Source: Flavobacterium sp. N1736
GTDB taxonomy: Bacteria; Bacteroidota; Bacteroidia; Flavobacteriales; Flavobacteriaceae
Assembly: GCF_025947065.1 (NCBI RefSeq)
Contig: NZ_CP109994.1
Location: 930,001-994,000, forward strand
DNA: 64,000 bases
Reading direction: 5' to 3'
Position 1 is the stretch's first letter. Each line of letters starts with the position of its first letter. Both the position numbers and the translations under genes were made by a program. Below, in pieces: positions 51,775 to 61,900 of the stretch. A model generated the notes under the pieces. That model searched no databases and was not told the origin of the DNA. It was given only the letters and a program-made list of their open reading frames with translations.

Positions 51775-53250
51775 ATGAAATCAAATTATATAAAAAGGAT
51801 ATTGGGTATAGTGGCAATCTTTATTTCAGCATCTTGTTCAGATGATTTTCTGGATAAAACGCCAACGGAGTTTGTAGATTATGATGCTGCCACAAAAACA
51901 ACAGAGAATTTAATGACGACCTTAAATGGTATTCACAGATCGTTATACATACGCTACGAATCGAATCAAAACGAATGTGGTTTGGGCGGATTAATGCAGC
52001 AAACGGATCTTGTAGGCGATGATGTTGTTTTTCCGGCTGTAAACAGTTATTTTTTGTCTGTGTACAACTGGAGCGGATTAAGCAGTGAAAATTCACAAGA
52101 TGTCAGGTTTCCATACAGAACGTATTACCGTATCATAAGAAATGCAAATACGATAATAAATGCCGCCGACGCTGCAACGGGTTCTCCGGAAGATAGAAAT
52201 AGTGTAAAAGGACAAGCGCTTTTATATCGTGCTTTTTGCCATTTTCAGTTGGTTCAATTGTATGGAAAAAGATATGTAAACGGCGAAACAAATTCTCAAT
52301 TGGGAGTTCCGCTGATATTAACGGTTGGCAATGATAATCTTCCGCGTTCTACAGTCGAAGAAGTGTATGCCCAAATTAATAAAGATCTGGACGAAGCAAA
52401 TATTTTGCTCGTTGGATATAGTAAACCAGATAACTCTCATTTGAATCTAAAAGTAGCACAAGGATTAAAAGCGCGCGTAGCATTAACGCAGCAAAATTGG
52501 GCAATTGCAGCAGATTATGCCAATAAAGCACGATCTGGAATGAGCTTAATGTCTGCTGCAGATTATGGCTCAGGATTTAACGATTTTACCAATAAAGAAT
52601 GGATGTGGGGAAGTCATATCAATGAAGCGCAAACGGATTATTTTGGAAATTTTGGCGCTTTTATGTCCAGAAATTATAATTCGACTGTAATTCGTACTTG
52701 TCCAAGAGCCATTAACAGCAAGCTTTACAATATGATTCCGTCTACAGATGTGCGTTCTTCTGTTTTTAGTAAAGATGGTGATCATCCAAACCTTTCATTG
52801 CCGGGTAACTTTTCTAAATTTCCGTATACAAGTCAAAAATTCCTTTCGATAAGTACCGGAGACAGCCGATGTGATGTTCCTTACATGCGTGTAGCAGAAA
52901 TGTACCTGATCGAAGCCGAAGCAAAAGCAAGATTAGCACAACCCGACGCCGCAACCATACTTTTTGATTTCGAAAAAGCCAGAAATCCAGATTACGTTTT
53001 ATCGACCAATACAGGACAAGATTTAATTGATGAAATCCTCATACAAAGAAGAATAGAATTATGGGGTGAAGGATTTCGGTTTTTTGACTTAAAAAGAACA
53101 AATTCAAATCTGGACAGAACAGGAGCAAACCACGATTCGGCAATTACAAACGGAGTTATGACGGTTCCTTCAACAGATAAAAGATGGCAATGGCTGATTC
53201 CGAAAGCGGAAATTAATGCGAATCCGTTAGTGAAGCAGAATGAGTTGTAG
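51775..53250 (+). CDS. SusD/RagB-type surface lipoprotein
   Basis: A 491-residue lipoprotein (lipobox ISASCSD, Cys21) with the SusD helical fold: LMTTLNGIHRSLYIRYES near the N-terminus, VKGQALLYRAFCHFQLVQLY near residue 148, RVAEMYLIEAEAKARL near residue 370, and a C-terminal LIQRRIELWGEGFRFFDLKR. It binds substrate as the lid of the SusC transporter. The last ~160 bases (53091-53250) recur in decayed form at 57680-57838, beyond the RiPP cluster. Confidence 0.95.
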   Translation: MKSNYIKRILGIVAIFISASCSDDFLDKTPTEFVDYDAATKTTENLMTTLNGIHRSLYIRYESNQNECGLGGLMQQTDLVGDDVVFPAVNSYFLSVYNWSGLSSENSQDVRFPYRTYYRIIRNANTIINAADAATGSPEDRNSVKGQALLYRAFCHFQLVQLYGKRYVNGETNSQLGVPLILTVGNDNLPRSTVEEVYAQINKDLDEANILLVGYSKPDNSHLNLKVAQGLKARVALTQQNWAIAADYANKARSGMSLMSAADYGSGFNDFTNKEWMWGSHINEAQTDYFGNFGAFMSRNYNSTVIRTCPRAINSKLYNMIPSTDVRSSVFSKDGDHPNLSLPGNFSKFPYTSQKFLSISTGDSRCDVPYMRVAEMYLIEAEAKARLAQPDAATILFDFEKARNPDYVLSTNTGQDLIDEILIQRRIELWGEGFRFFDLKRTNSNLDRTGANHDSAITNGVMTVPSTDKRWQWLIPKAEINANPLVKQNEL

Positions 53251-53390
53251 GGTTTGATTATTCGAAATTCGAATAAAATACCCAAAATTCGAATAAAAAC
53301 AGTCGATAATCGCATAAGAAAACACCTATGAATCGAGTATCTTAGGTTTTTTAATTAAATCATTATTTATAAATTAAAATCGAATTGATT

Positions 53391-53666
53391 ATGAAGTTAG
53401 AAAGTTTAAAATTAGACAAGTTTAAAGACTGTACTTTAAAAAAAGAACAACTGTTTATGCTAAATGGTGGTGGTATTTATTCAAGTGGATCGAACATTTG
53501 TGCTCCTCATGGAGCTTCACAGCGAATCATGAACTTTGATTATGGCTATGACTCCAATAGAAATGGAGTAATTACATTTCATGATAGAACCAATATTCAA
53601 GATATTTGTAATAACGGTTTTATTACTGCAGATGATTTAGATATTCCTCTTAGACCAGTTCTATAA
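53391..53666 (+). CDS. RiPP precursor peptide of a grasp-with-spasm cluster
   Basis: It has 91 residues from the ATG at 53391. The leader MKLESLKLDKFKDCTLKKEQ ends in LNGGG, a double-glycine type processing site common to Bacteroidota peptide precursors. The core of about 63 residues is rich in Asn, Asp, Ser, Thr and Ile, with Cys at ICAPHG and DICNNG. It contains Thr/Ser next to Asp, as needed for ester or amide crosslinks made by ATP-grasp ligases. The ligase and a SPASM protein follow downstream. The length of the core is large for a RiPP. Confidence 0.75.
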   Translation: MKLESLKLDKFKDCTLKKEQLFMLNGGGIYSSGSNICAPHGASQRIMNFDYGYDSNRNGVITFHDRTNIQDICNNGFITADDLDIPLRPVL

Positions 53667-53682
53667 TAATTATTCTTTTTTG

Positions 53683-53718
53683 GTCTGAATTGTTTAAATA
53701 CAATTCAGACTGTTTTTT
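53683..53718 (+). terminator. terminator or attenuator after the precursor gene
   Basis: GTCTGAATTG and CAATTCAGAC form a perfect stem (53683-53692, 53701-53710) followed by TGTTTTTTATT. It lies between precursor and maturation genes. A leaky terminator here would give excess precursor over enzymes. Confidence 0.75.
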
Positions 53719-53763
53719 ATTCTTTTGAAGGGATTTATAACCATTAAATTAATATTTATTATT

Positions 53764-55515
53764 TTGAAAAACACATTTATAATTTTTCTACTTATCTTAA
53801 TATACATTAGTTCTGTAAATATATCATTTGGACAAAATAAACCTAGTCTTAAAACCTTTAGCCAAAATGATTTTGATAAAAATAAAATATTTGATCAGAC
53901 TTATAACTTATGGAAGGCTCAAAATAATTGGTTTTCAGAATCAAAAGATACTATATCTTATTTTGTAGACGATAGAAATTATAAAGGCGTTATTAATTAT
54001 GGCGTAACATTTCGCAGCAAAAATTATAAAAATTTCCATTTTGTTGAACATTTATCTATGTGTTTTTTACAGGTAGAGATAAGTAAGTGTGTTTATAATC
54101 CTAATGACAACACCATAGATATTGAAGGATTTATTAGTGGAAATGATGATTGGGGGGCGAATCAATTAATTAAAAGAAAAAAACAAAAAAAATATATTGA
54201 TGTTTTTCTGGGAGTAAAGACCGATACTGTAAAAATCTGTTATTTAGGTAAAATTGTAAACAAAGACAGTATAGAAGTAAAATTAAGCAATAAAGAAATA
54301 GATCAATCGACTACGATTCTTGATACTTTTCCTGCTTTTTATTTTAAAAACAACTCTTTTTATAAAACAATTCAAGGAACGAGACAGCCTTTTAAAATAA
54401 CCGGAAAAGTTACAAAAAACACATTGCTTGCTTTTGGCTCCGGTATGAATTATTCAGAAATTTTTGATTTGGGTTCTATGGTTTATGACCCCAAGAAAAA
54501 CAGTCAAAAAAAAATTATCAAAAAAGAACAACTTGAATGCAGACCCATACTTACCGCTAATAAGCTCGTAGCTGATATTGAAAAAGAAAATGCTCAAAAA
54601 AAAGAAATCAATTATTACACCTATACACAAAATGCAGAGAATTTTATTTTAGCCAGGCAATATGGTAAAGCAAAAGAAGAATATAATGTGCTTGCTCAAA
54701 AATATCCTGTTTTATTTGCCAGAGATATTCATAATGCTATTCGTTGTGCCATTTTATCAAGAGATTTTAAAACTGCTTTTTTATGGAGCGAAAAACTGGC
54801 TTTAAAAGGTGTTGAAATACCATATTTCAATTCTAAAATTTTTAATGGTATACGTAAAAATCCCGAATGGAAAAGTTTTAGTATTAAATATGACTCAATT
54901 TGCAAATTGACAAAAAAGAGTTTTAACTACAGTTTAGAAAAAGAATTAGCTGATTTACTAAACGAAGACCAAGCTGATTATGGATTGGAAAACCGAAAAA
55001 AGCCTAAAGAATTATATGAAACTACAGAAAGAGTGACCGCTAAATTGATTGATCTATTAAAAAAAGAAGGCTATCCATCTGAAGAAAGAATAGGGGCGTA
55101 TGTAGCAAATGACACCACTTTAATATCCTTTCCTGATTTTAATGTTTTAATACTGCATGCTGTTCAGCTAAAACCAAAAAATCTGGATGTTTTAAACGAA
55201 TTACTAGACAAAAGCACCAATGCATTGGAGTACGATAGCAAAAGAAGTTATAATACTAACAACGAATTTGGTTCCTGCTTTCGTATCTATAAAGGCAATT
55301 TGTACAATTCAAAATCGTGCGGAACAAATTATGCTGAGTTTAAAAAAATAAGTTTCAAATTTAGCAATCCTAACAGTTTTATTATGGATTACGGAAATTT
55401 TGTTATTGAAGCATATGATCCTAAAAACCATAAAGCTGCGGACGATTACTATGAAGAAAACTATAATCTTATTATGAAACTTACGGATGATTGGGAGTTT
55501 TATGATAAATTTTAA
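53764..55515 (+). CDS. exported TPR-like protein in the RiPP cluster
   Basis: It has 583 residues from a TTG at 53764, which begins a standard signal peptide (LKNTFIIFLLILIYISSVN, then SFGQ). Another TTG at 53725 would add 13 residues; there is no ATG. The N-terminal ~250 residues are beta-rich and unrecognised. From about residue 280 a TPR-like helical region follows (AENFILARQYGKAKEEYNVL, HNAIRCAILSRDFKTAFLW), then a C-terminal domain with SFPDFNVLILHAVQLKPKN. It is probably periplasmic. Its stop is 6 bases before the ATP-grasp gene, so it belongs to the cluster. Its role is unknown. Confidence 0.6.
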   Translation: MKNTFIIFLLILIYISSVNISFGQNKPSLKTFSQNDFDKNKIFDQTYNLWKAQNNWFSESKDTISYFVDDRNYKGVINYGVTFRSKNYKNFHFVEHLSMCFLQVEISKCVYNPNDNTIDIEGFISGNDDWGANQLIKRKKQKKYIDVFLGVKTDTVKICYLGKIVNKDSIEVKLSNKEIDQSTTILDTFPAFYFKNNSFYKTIQGTRQPFKITGKVTKNTLLAFGSGMNYSEIFDLGSMVYDPKKNSQKKIIKKEQLECRPILTANKLVADIEKENAQKKEINYYTYTQNAENFILARQYGKAKEEYNVLAQKYPVLFARDIHNAIRCAILSRDFKTAFLWSEKLALKGVEIPYFNSKIFNGIRKNPEWKSFSIKYDSICKLTKKSFNYSLEKELADLLNEDQADYGLENRKKPKELYETTERVTAKLIDLLKKEGYPSEERIGAYVANDTTLISFPDFNVLILHAVQLKPKNLDVLNELLDKSTNALEYDSKRSYNTNNEFGSCFRIYKGNLYNSKSCGTNYAEFKKISFKFSNPNSFIMDYGNFVIEAYDPKNHKAADDYYEENYNLIMKLTDDWEFYDKF

Positions 55516-55521
55516 TTGACT

Positions 55522-56445
55522 ATGATTTTGATATACAGTAAAGATGTTGATGATTTTGTAAATAATGTGATTGATTGTTTAGATGTTGATTTTGTGAGAA
55601 TAGGAGAGTCAGATAAAGTTACTATTGTGGAAATGAATTTTAGTAATGAAAATAGCTCTTATACAATCAACACAGACTATTTAGAAAATATAGAATTAGA
55701 AAAAATTCAAAGCGTTTGGTTTAATGGCGGCTGTATTAATTCGACAGGAAGCAGTTATGAAGATAAATGTTATGAAGTTCTTAATGATGCCTTTATTTTG
55801 CAAAAATCTATTAAAAAAATAGGGAAAAGAATTACCGATTTTGAAACCAATCGGCTTGATATAATGCTGGAAGCAAAAAAGCAGGGATTAAAAATTCCGC
55901 ATACTTTAATTACCGGCAGTAAAGAAAAGCTAAAAACATTCTATGATATTTTTAATAGTAAAAACGGTATCATAGCAAAAAGAATATTAGATACGCTTTA
56001 TTATCAGGATGATGATTTTCATTATAATTTTAATTTGACTTTTCAGATCACTGATGAAATTCTGGACAAAACATCAAATGAATTTGCTATTTCATTTTTT
56101 CAGGAAAGAATCATAGCCGATTTTGAAATTAGGGTAATTTACATTGATGGTTATTTTTATTCATCAGCAATTCACAATTTTGTTAATACTGTAGATATTA
56201 GAACTAAATATATAGAAATGAATGATTTGAGAATAGTACCATTTAAATTACCATTCGTTATTGAAGAAAAACTAGAAAAAGTTTTCAAAAAGTTTAATTT
56301 AAATTATGGCTCTGCCGATTTAATGTATTGCAATGACGATTATTATTTTCTTGAAATAAATCCAACCGGACAAGTAAGTTTTATAAATAATGCGTGCAAT
56401 TATGATCTGGAAAATAAATTAGCTAAAATTTTAGAAAATGGATAA
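55522..56445 (+). CDS. ATP-grasp peptide ligase (grasp-with-spasm, GwsG-like)
   Basis: A 307-residue ATP-grasp ligase resembling the MvdC/MvdD family that forms ester or amide bonds between side chains of a precursor peptide. Visible features are SVWFNGGCINSTG near residue 65, DFETNRLDIMLEAKKQGLKI leading to the PHTLITGS segment near residue 130, EFAISFFQERIIADFEIRVI with the conserved Glu and Arg, and the metal-binding FLEINPTGQ near residue 280. The ATG at 55522 is preferred over a TTG at 55516. It overlaps the next small ORF by 8 bases. Confidence 0.85.
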   Translation: MILIYSKDVDDFVNNVIDCLDVDFVRIGESDKVTIVEMNFSNENSSYTINTDYLENIELEKIQSVWFNGGCINSTGSSYEDKCYEVLNDAFILQKSIKKIGKRITDFETNRLDIMLEAKKQGLKIPHTLITGSKEKLKTFYDIFNSKNGIIAKRILDTLYYQDDDFHYNFNLTFQITDEILDKTSNEFAISFFQERIIADFEIRVIYIDGYFYSSAIHNFVNTVDIRTKYIEMNDLRIVPFKLPFVIEEKLEKVFKKFNLNYGSADLMYCNDDYYFLEINPTGQVSFINNACNYDLENKLAKILENG

Positions 56446-56605
56446 TAAAAATAAAAAACCAATTAATGTTTTTAATGGACTAAAATCTAAAGTTAGCAAA
56501 GAAACTCAAATGATGCCTGCAAGCAATCTGATTACAATAAAAGCATATCAAAATTCTCAAAATATATCTAAACCATTTGTTAAACCAATTTCTAAAATAA
56601 TCTGA
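56438..56605 (+). CDS. 55-residue small ORF between ligase and SPASM genes
   Basis: ATG at 56438 overlaps the ligase stop by 8 bases and TGA at 56603-56605 lies 2 bases before the SPASM gene, which is tight operon spacing. The protein (MDNKNKKPINVFNGLKSKVS...) is basic and Asn/Ser/Lys-rich, with no signal peptide or GG site. It could be an accessory protein or a second precursor without a normal leader. The family is not recognised. Confidence 0.5.
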   Translation: MDNKNKKPINVFNGLKSKVSKETQMMPASNLITIKAYQNSQNISKPFVKPISKII

Positions 56606-56607
56606 TT

Positions 56608-57681
56608 TTGAAACAATCAAACTTTATTCTTTTTGCTGACTGTATTCCTGTAAAAGGATTTAACAGAAGCATTATTTGTGACACAAAGAATAATAAATTT
56701 TATTTCATTCCCAATGGTTTATATGATATTTTAGAAATATATAATGGTAAAACAATAGAAGAAATAAAAGAAAATTTTAAACATCAGTATGATGAAATTA
56801 TTGATTAATATTTTGATTTTTTAGTTGCCAATAAACTTGTTTTTTTTAATTCAAATCCTGATTTATTTCCAAAAATTAGTACGGAATGGAATTCACCATC
56901 ATTAATAACAAACATTATTATAGATTACGATGAAATCTTTCATGACTTTAATAATTTAATACCTCAATTTGAAGCATTAAAATGTTCCTATATTCAGCTA
57001 AGGTTTTATAAAAATATAAATCTTGATTATATAAAAAATATTGCAAAATTATTAAAAAAGGAAAAATCCAGAATTGTTTCTATCGATTTTATTTTGCCCT
57101 ATTATCAAGATTTTAATTTGGAAGAATTAAACATATTATTAGCAGAAAATACCAGAATACATTCAATCATCATTTTTAATTCTCCGAATGATAAAACTTA
57201 CCAGCCATTAAGGCAAAAAATGGGTTACGTAATGCTAGTAAAAAGAAATATAATCGATGAAAAACATTGCGGAATTATAAATGAAGAATATTTTTATTCG
57301 AACATTAAACTTTTCAGTGAATCTCAATATCACAACACTTGTTTAAATAAAAAACTTTCTATTGACAAAAATGGTAACATAAAAAATTGTCCATCAATGC
57401 ATGAAAGTTTTGGTAATATAAAAGATGCAACATTAAAAGAAGTCTTGAATAAAGCCAACTTTAAAAAATATTGGAACATCACCAAAGATCAAATAGATGT
57501 TTGTAAGGATTGTGAGTTCCGACATATTTGTACTGATTGTCGTGCTTATATTGAAAATCCTGATAATATAAATTCAAATCCTTTAAAGTGTGGGTATGAT
57601 CCTTATACTAATCAATGGACAGAGTGGCAAACGAATCCTCTAAAACAAAATGGGATTGGGTTTTATGGGATAGAAGTATAA
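56608..57681 (+). pseudogene. SPASM-domain peptide maturase (GwsS-like) interrupted by in-frame TAA
   Basis: One reading frame from the TTG at 56608 to the TAA at 57679 is 357 codons, the expected size for the SPASM maturase of grasp-with-spasm systems. Codon 67 (56806-56808) is TAA, and the frame is otherwise uninterrupted on both sides. The context (DEIID, stop, YFDFLVANKL) suggests GAA changed to TAA. The C-terminal SPASM region has its cysteines: NTCLNKKLSID, KNCPSMHESFG, VCKDCEFRHICTDCRAY and KCGYDPYT. No radical-SAM CX3CX2C motif is present. The truncated products are unlikely to work, so it is inactive unless read through or a sequencing error. Confidence 0.8.
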
Positions 57682-57838
57682 AGAACAGATTCTAATTTGG
57701 ATAGAGAGGAGCAAATCATGATTCTGCCATTACAAGCGGAGTTAAAATGGTTCTAGCACGAGATAAAAGATGACAATGGTTGGATTCCGAAAGCGAAGCT
57801 TAATGTAAATCCATTTGCGGTGCAGAATGAGTTGTACG
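57680..57838 (+). pseudogene. decayed copy of the susD 3' end
   Basis: This stretch is homologous to 53091-53250, the last ~160 bases of susD. AGAACAGATTCTAATTTGGA parallels the susD sequence, and the ends share GATTCCGAAAGCG and GCAGAATGAGTTGTA; by eye 43 of the last 53 bases agree. It has frame changes and has lost the stop codon (TAC in place of TAG). No ORF remains. It flanks the RiPP cluster on the side opposite the intact susD. Confidence 0.8.
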
Positions 57839-57862
57839 GTTTCTATTGATTTATTGTTATAA

Positions 57863-57895
57863 ACCTGCCCGGATTTTGGGCAGGTCTATTTTTTT
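57863..57895 (+). terminator. intrinsic terminator closing the RiPP region
   Basis: ACCTGCCC and GGGCAGGT form a stem around GGATTTT, followed by CTATTTTTTTAAT. It lies 25 bases after the susD remnant and may be the original terminator of the susCD operon. Confidence 0.8.
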
Positions 57896-57962
57896 AATAA
57901 AAATCCTAGAATATAAATGATTCTAAATTATTATATAAAATATAAGAAATAGCTTTTTTATC

Positions 57963-58892
57963 CTAAATCTCCTCAAAAAAATCCATATCAATTCGTTTTA
58001 ATTGAATAGTTTCATCGACTTGAACACCAACATTAAATTCGATAGCTAGATTGGCTAATTTTTTGCCATCAATAAGAATAATTTTATGTTGTTTGCTTTC
58101 CGATGCAGTTTTTATTGCTTCCGGAGAAAATGAAGAAGTTGTTAGAAAAACACCTTTGCTAAAACCTTTAATAGCTAATGAACCAATAAAATTTCGGATA
58201 TCTCCAGAACCTGCATTATTTGTGGTAAACCTTTTTGCCTGAATACCTACTGATTCTAAACCAAGGACATCCTGTAAAATTATACCATCAATACCATTAT
58301 CTCCACTTGAGCCTGTTACCATTCCTGAATCTTTTCTAAATCCTCCATATCCCATTGATTGGAGCAATTGAACCACAAATTTTTCAAAATATTGGAAAGT
58401 ATTTCCTTTTAAATTATCTAATATATCCGATGCTAATTGTTGATTAATTGCATCGATTGTTGTAGTAAGTCTTTCTTGTGGCGTTAGTTCTTCTTCTTCA
58501 ATTTTACTTGATTCATTTTCTAATCCTTGTGATCCTGTGTTCGAGTTAAAAGTAGAGCGCCATTCATTATACATTGGAAATTGTAGCAATTCCTGCATTC
58601 TTAATTTCTCAGGATTTGTTTTCAGAAAATCTAGGCCAACTTGAGTTATTTGGTATACGCCACGTTCTGGATAATGAACCAATCCTGCATTTTTTAAGTA
58701 GCTTCTTGACCAACCAACACGATTTCGAAACAATCCCATTTTTCCGCTTGGAACTTGTAAAGATAGATCATCTGGAGTCAATTTGAAGTGACTTGCTAGA
58801 TTTTCCATAACTTGATTTAGCGACTGTTTATTGCCGTCGTTTAAGTTTTGTAAAAAAGGTAACATTATGGTTTGAAAATCGGGTACTGACAT
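57963..58892 (-). CDS. mrr: Mrr-type restriction endonuclease
   Basis: A 309-residue protein. The N-terminal winged-helix Mrr_N domain (about residues 1-90, with VGWSRSYLKNAGLVHYPERG) leads into a C-terminal Mrr_cat nuclease domain from about residue 160. The nuclease motif is Asp202 in NGIDGIILQD and Q218-A-K220 in GIQAKRF, the PD-(D/E)XK-like D/QXK signature of Mrr. It cleaves modified, usually methylated, DNA. It lies 30 bases downstream of hsdR on the same strand, so it belongs to the restriction island. Confidence 0.92.
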   Translation of the reverse strand: MSVPDFQTIMLPFLQNLNDGNKQSLNQVMENLASHFKLTPDDLSLQVPSGKMGLFRNRVGWSRSYLKNAGLVHYPERGVYQITQVGLDFLKTNPEKLRMQELLQFPMYNEWRSTFNSNTGSQGLENESSKIEEEELTPQERLTTTIDAINQQLASDILDNLKGNTFQYFEKFVVQLLQSMGYGGFRKDSGMVTGSSGDNGIDGIILQDVLGLESVGIQAKRFTTNNAGSGDIRNFIGSLAIKGFSKGVFLTTSSFSPEAIKTASESKQHKIILIDGKKLANLAIEFNVGVQVDETIQLKRIDMDFFEEI

Positions 58893-58922
58893 TGTTATTT
58901 ATGTATGTTTAATTAAAAATAT

Positions 58923-61900
58923 CTAATAATTATTTAAATTATTCTCTGGAAATACATCTGCTAAAGACTCACTTTGTGCAATAACTCTATCAGCTTCCAT
59001 TTTTGCAACGGCTGGTGGATAACCATAGCGCATTAATATTTTCTTTACAGTTAAACGTAATTGAGCTCTCACATCATCACGTTTACTCCAGTCTACAGTT
59101 GCATTTTTCCGTATAACATCGACAATAGTATGTATTAAATCTTTCATCTTGTCATCATCTAAAAAGGAAGTAGAATCATTATTTTTCAAAACACTATAAA
59201 AAGCATACTCTTCTGGTGTTAAACCTAAATCCTTTGATTTTTTATCTTCTAATCGCATTTCTTTTGCAATTTCTGATAGTTCCTGTAATACTTGGGCGGA
59301 ATCTATTTGATTGTTATGATAACGCTTGACAACTGATTCCAGCATTTCGGAGAACTTTTTACCTTGAATAAGATTTTTTGTTTTACGAACTTTTACTTCT
59401 TCGCTTAATAATTTTTTAAGTAATTCAAATGCAAGGTTTTTTTGTTGCATATTTTTTACTTCCAACAAAAACTCGTCTGATAAAATCCCTACTGATGGGG
59501 CTTTTATTCCTGCTGCTTCAAAAATGTCAATTACACCATCACTTGATAATGCTTCATCAACAATTTGTTTAATTGCAGTTTCTACTTCATAGTCTGATTT
59601 TACACCATTACTATTGAACTTGTTTATTCTTGATTTAACTGCCTGAAAAAATGCTACTCCATTTTTAATTCTATCAGCGTCTGCACTAGGAATAGACATT
59701 GCAAACAATCTTGATAGCAAAGTAACTTCTTTTAAAAAGCGATCTTTCAAAGTTTCGCTTGATAATATAAAGTTTTGAGCTCCTAACAATATTTGTAATT
59801 TTTGAGGAGTTTCTGAAACAAAATAGGCTTTAAAATTATAGCCATTAAACATTTGTTCTATAACTTCAAATTTCTCTTTCATTCCCGCAATAGCTTCTTT
59901 TATATCAAATATTGGTTTTCCTTCACCGCCACTTTGCAAATATATTGCCATTGCATTTCTCAAATCTTGACCAATCCCTATATAATCAACTATTAATCCT
60001 CCTGGTTTGTCTTTATAGACTCGGTTAACCCTTGCAATGGCTTGCATCAAATTGGCTCCCTGCATTTTTTTATCGACATACATGGTATTCAAACTTGGCG
60101 CATCAAATCCTGTAAGCCACATATCTCTAACAATAACTAATTTTAGTTCATCATTAGGATCTTTCATTCTTACTGCTAAATCTTTGCGCTGTTTTTTTGT
60201 TGTATGGTGTGGTTGTAACAAAGCAATATCATCAGAAGCACTCGTCATAATAACCTTTATTTTTCCTTTGTCTATATCTGAATTGTGCCATTCGGGTTTT
60301 AGGGCAATTATTTCTTCATATAGTTTAGCGCAAATAGCTCTAGTCATACAAACTAGCATTGCTTTACCTTCAAACACTTCTTGTCGTTTTTCAAAGTGAT
60401 TAACAATGTCTTTGGCAATGTCTTTCAATCTATCAGGATGTCCAACTACTGCATCAATAACAGCTACTTTCTTTTTTGCTTTTTCTAATTGTTCTTCAGT
60501 AGCATCAGAAATGGCATTGATTTCTTCATCAATTGTGGATGTAGTTGCATCGTCTAATTTAATTTTTATTAAACGTGATTCATAGCTAATAGGTACTGTT
60601 GCACCATCATCAACTGCTTGTTTGATGTCGTAAACATCTATATAATCACCAAAAACGGCAGGTGTTGATTTGTCTTCTTTTTCTATTGGTGTTCCTGTAT
60701 ACCCTATGTAAGAAGCATTAGGTAAGGCATCACGTAAGTATTTTGCATTACCATATCGCGTTTCCATACCATCTTTAGTTTCCAACTCTTTACCTGCAAA
60801 ACCATATTGACTTCTATGTGCTTCGTCCGCAACGACAACTATATTCGTTCTTGCTGATAAAGTATCGTAAACATTGCCTTTTTCGGGTGAAAATTTTTGA
60901 ATTGTAGTAAAAATTACTCCACCACCAGAAACTTTTAATAATTCTTTGATGTGTTCTCTGTTTTCGGCTTGTACTGGTTTTTGTCGTAACAAACCAACGC
61001 AGTTACTAAATGTTCCAAATAATTGATCGTCTAAATCATTACGGTCGGTTAAAATTACAATAGTCGGGTTTTCCATTAACGGATGCGTAATGATTTGTCC
61101 GCTATAAAAAACCATCGTTAATGATTTACCGCTTCCTTGTGTGTGCCAAACTACACCAGCTTTTCTATCACCATCCGTGCTATGTATTGCTCGTATGGTT
61201 TGCGCTACAGCTTTTTGCACCGCATAATATTGATGATAAGCGGCCACTTTCTTCACCTTTGTTTGAAAAATTAATCCTGTTTTTTGATCTTTCTTTTCTT
61301 CCGATTCAAAAACGGTACAATAACGTATCAATTCTACTACTGTTTTTTTATCTAACATATATTCTGTTAGAATTTGCAACTCGGTTTTAACTTCGTTACC
61401 ATTATGTTTTGGTGCTTTCCAAGGTAAAAATCTCGAAAAAGGAGCAGAGACACTTGATGCTTTAGCATCTATACCATCAGAAATAATACAAAGTGCATTG
61501 TAGTAAAAAATGCTTGGAACGGTATTTTTATACGTTTGTATTTGTTGAAATGCTTTTAATAATGTTGCTTTTTCATTAGTGGCATTTTTTAATTCTATAA
61601 AGACCAGCGGTAAACCATTGATATAAATTACTATATCAAAACGTTTTTCGTTATTATTTTCTTTAACTACTAATTGATTGACAACCCAAAAACTATTATT
61701 TTCAATATTTTCGGTATCTAATAGAGTAACCGGAATACCAATTATATTTTCGTCTTTTGTATATTCAACAGTAACACCATTAACAAGATGGTTATGGAAG
61801 CGCTCGTTGTTTTCCATAATATCTTCTGTACCCAAATTGATCACTTTTTGAAAAGCTTCTACTCGTGCCGATTCAGGAAGCGTTTGATTAAGTTTTTTTA

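Noticed and set aside
56806..56808. Stop-codon recoding in the SPASM gene
   Set aside because: The codon is TAA, not TGA or TAG, and no recoding structure is visible; a nonsense mutation or sequence error is simpler.
57094..57681. Independent 195-residue SPASM protein
   Set aside because: It is the downstream part of the interrupted frame from 56608, in the same frame, and its apparent start is a TTG within the conserved region.
61121..61390. Forward-strand ORF inside hsdR
   Set aside because: It is antisense to the helicase region with intact motifs.
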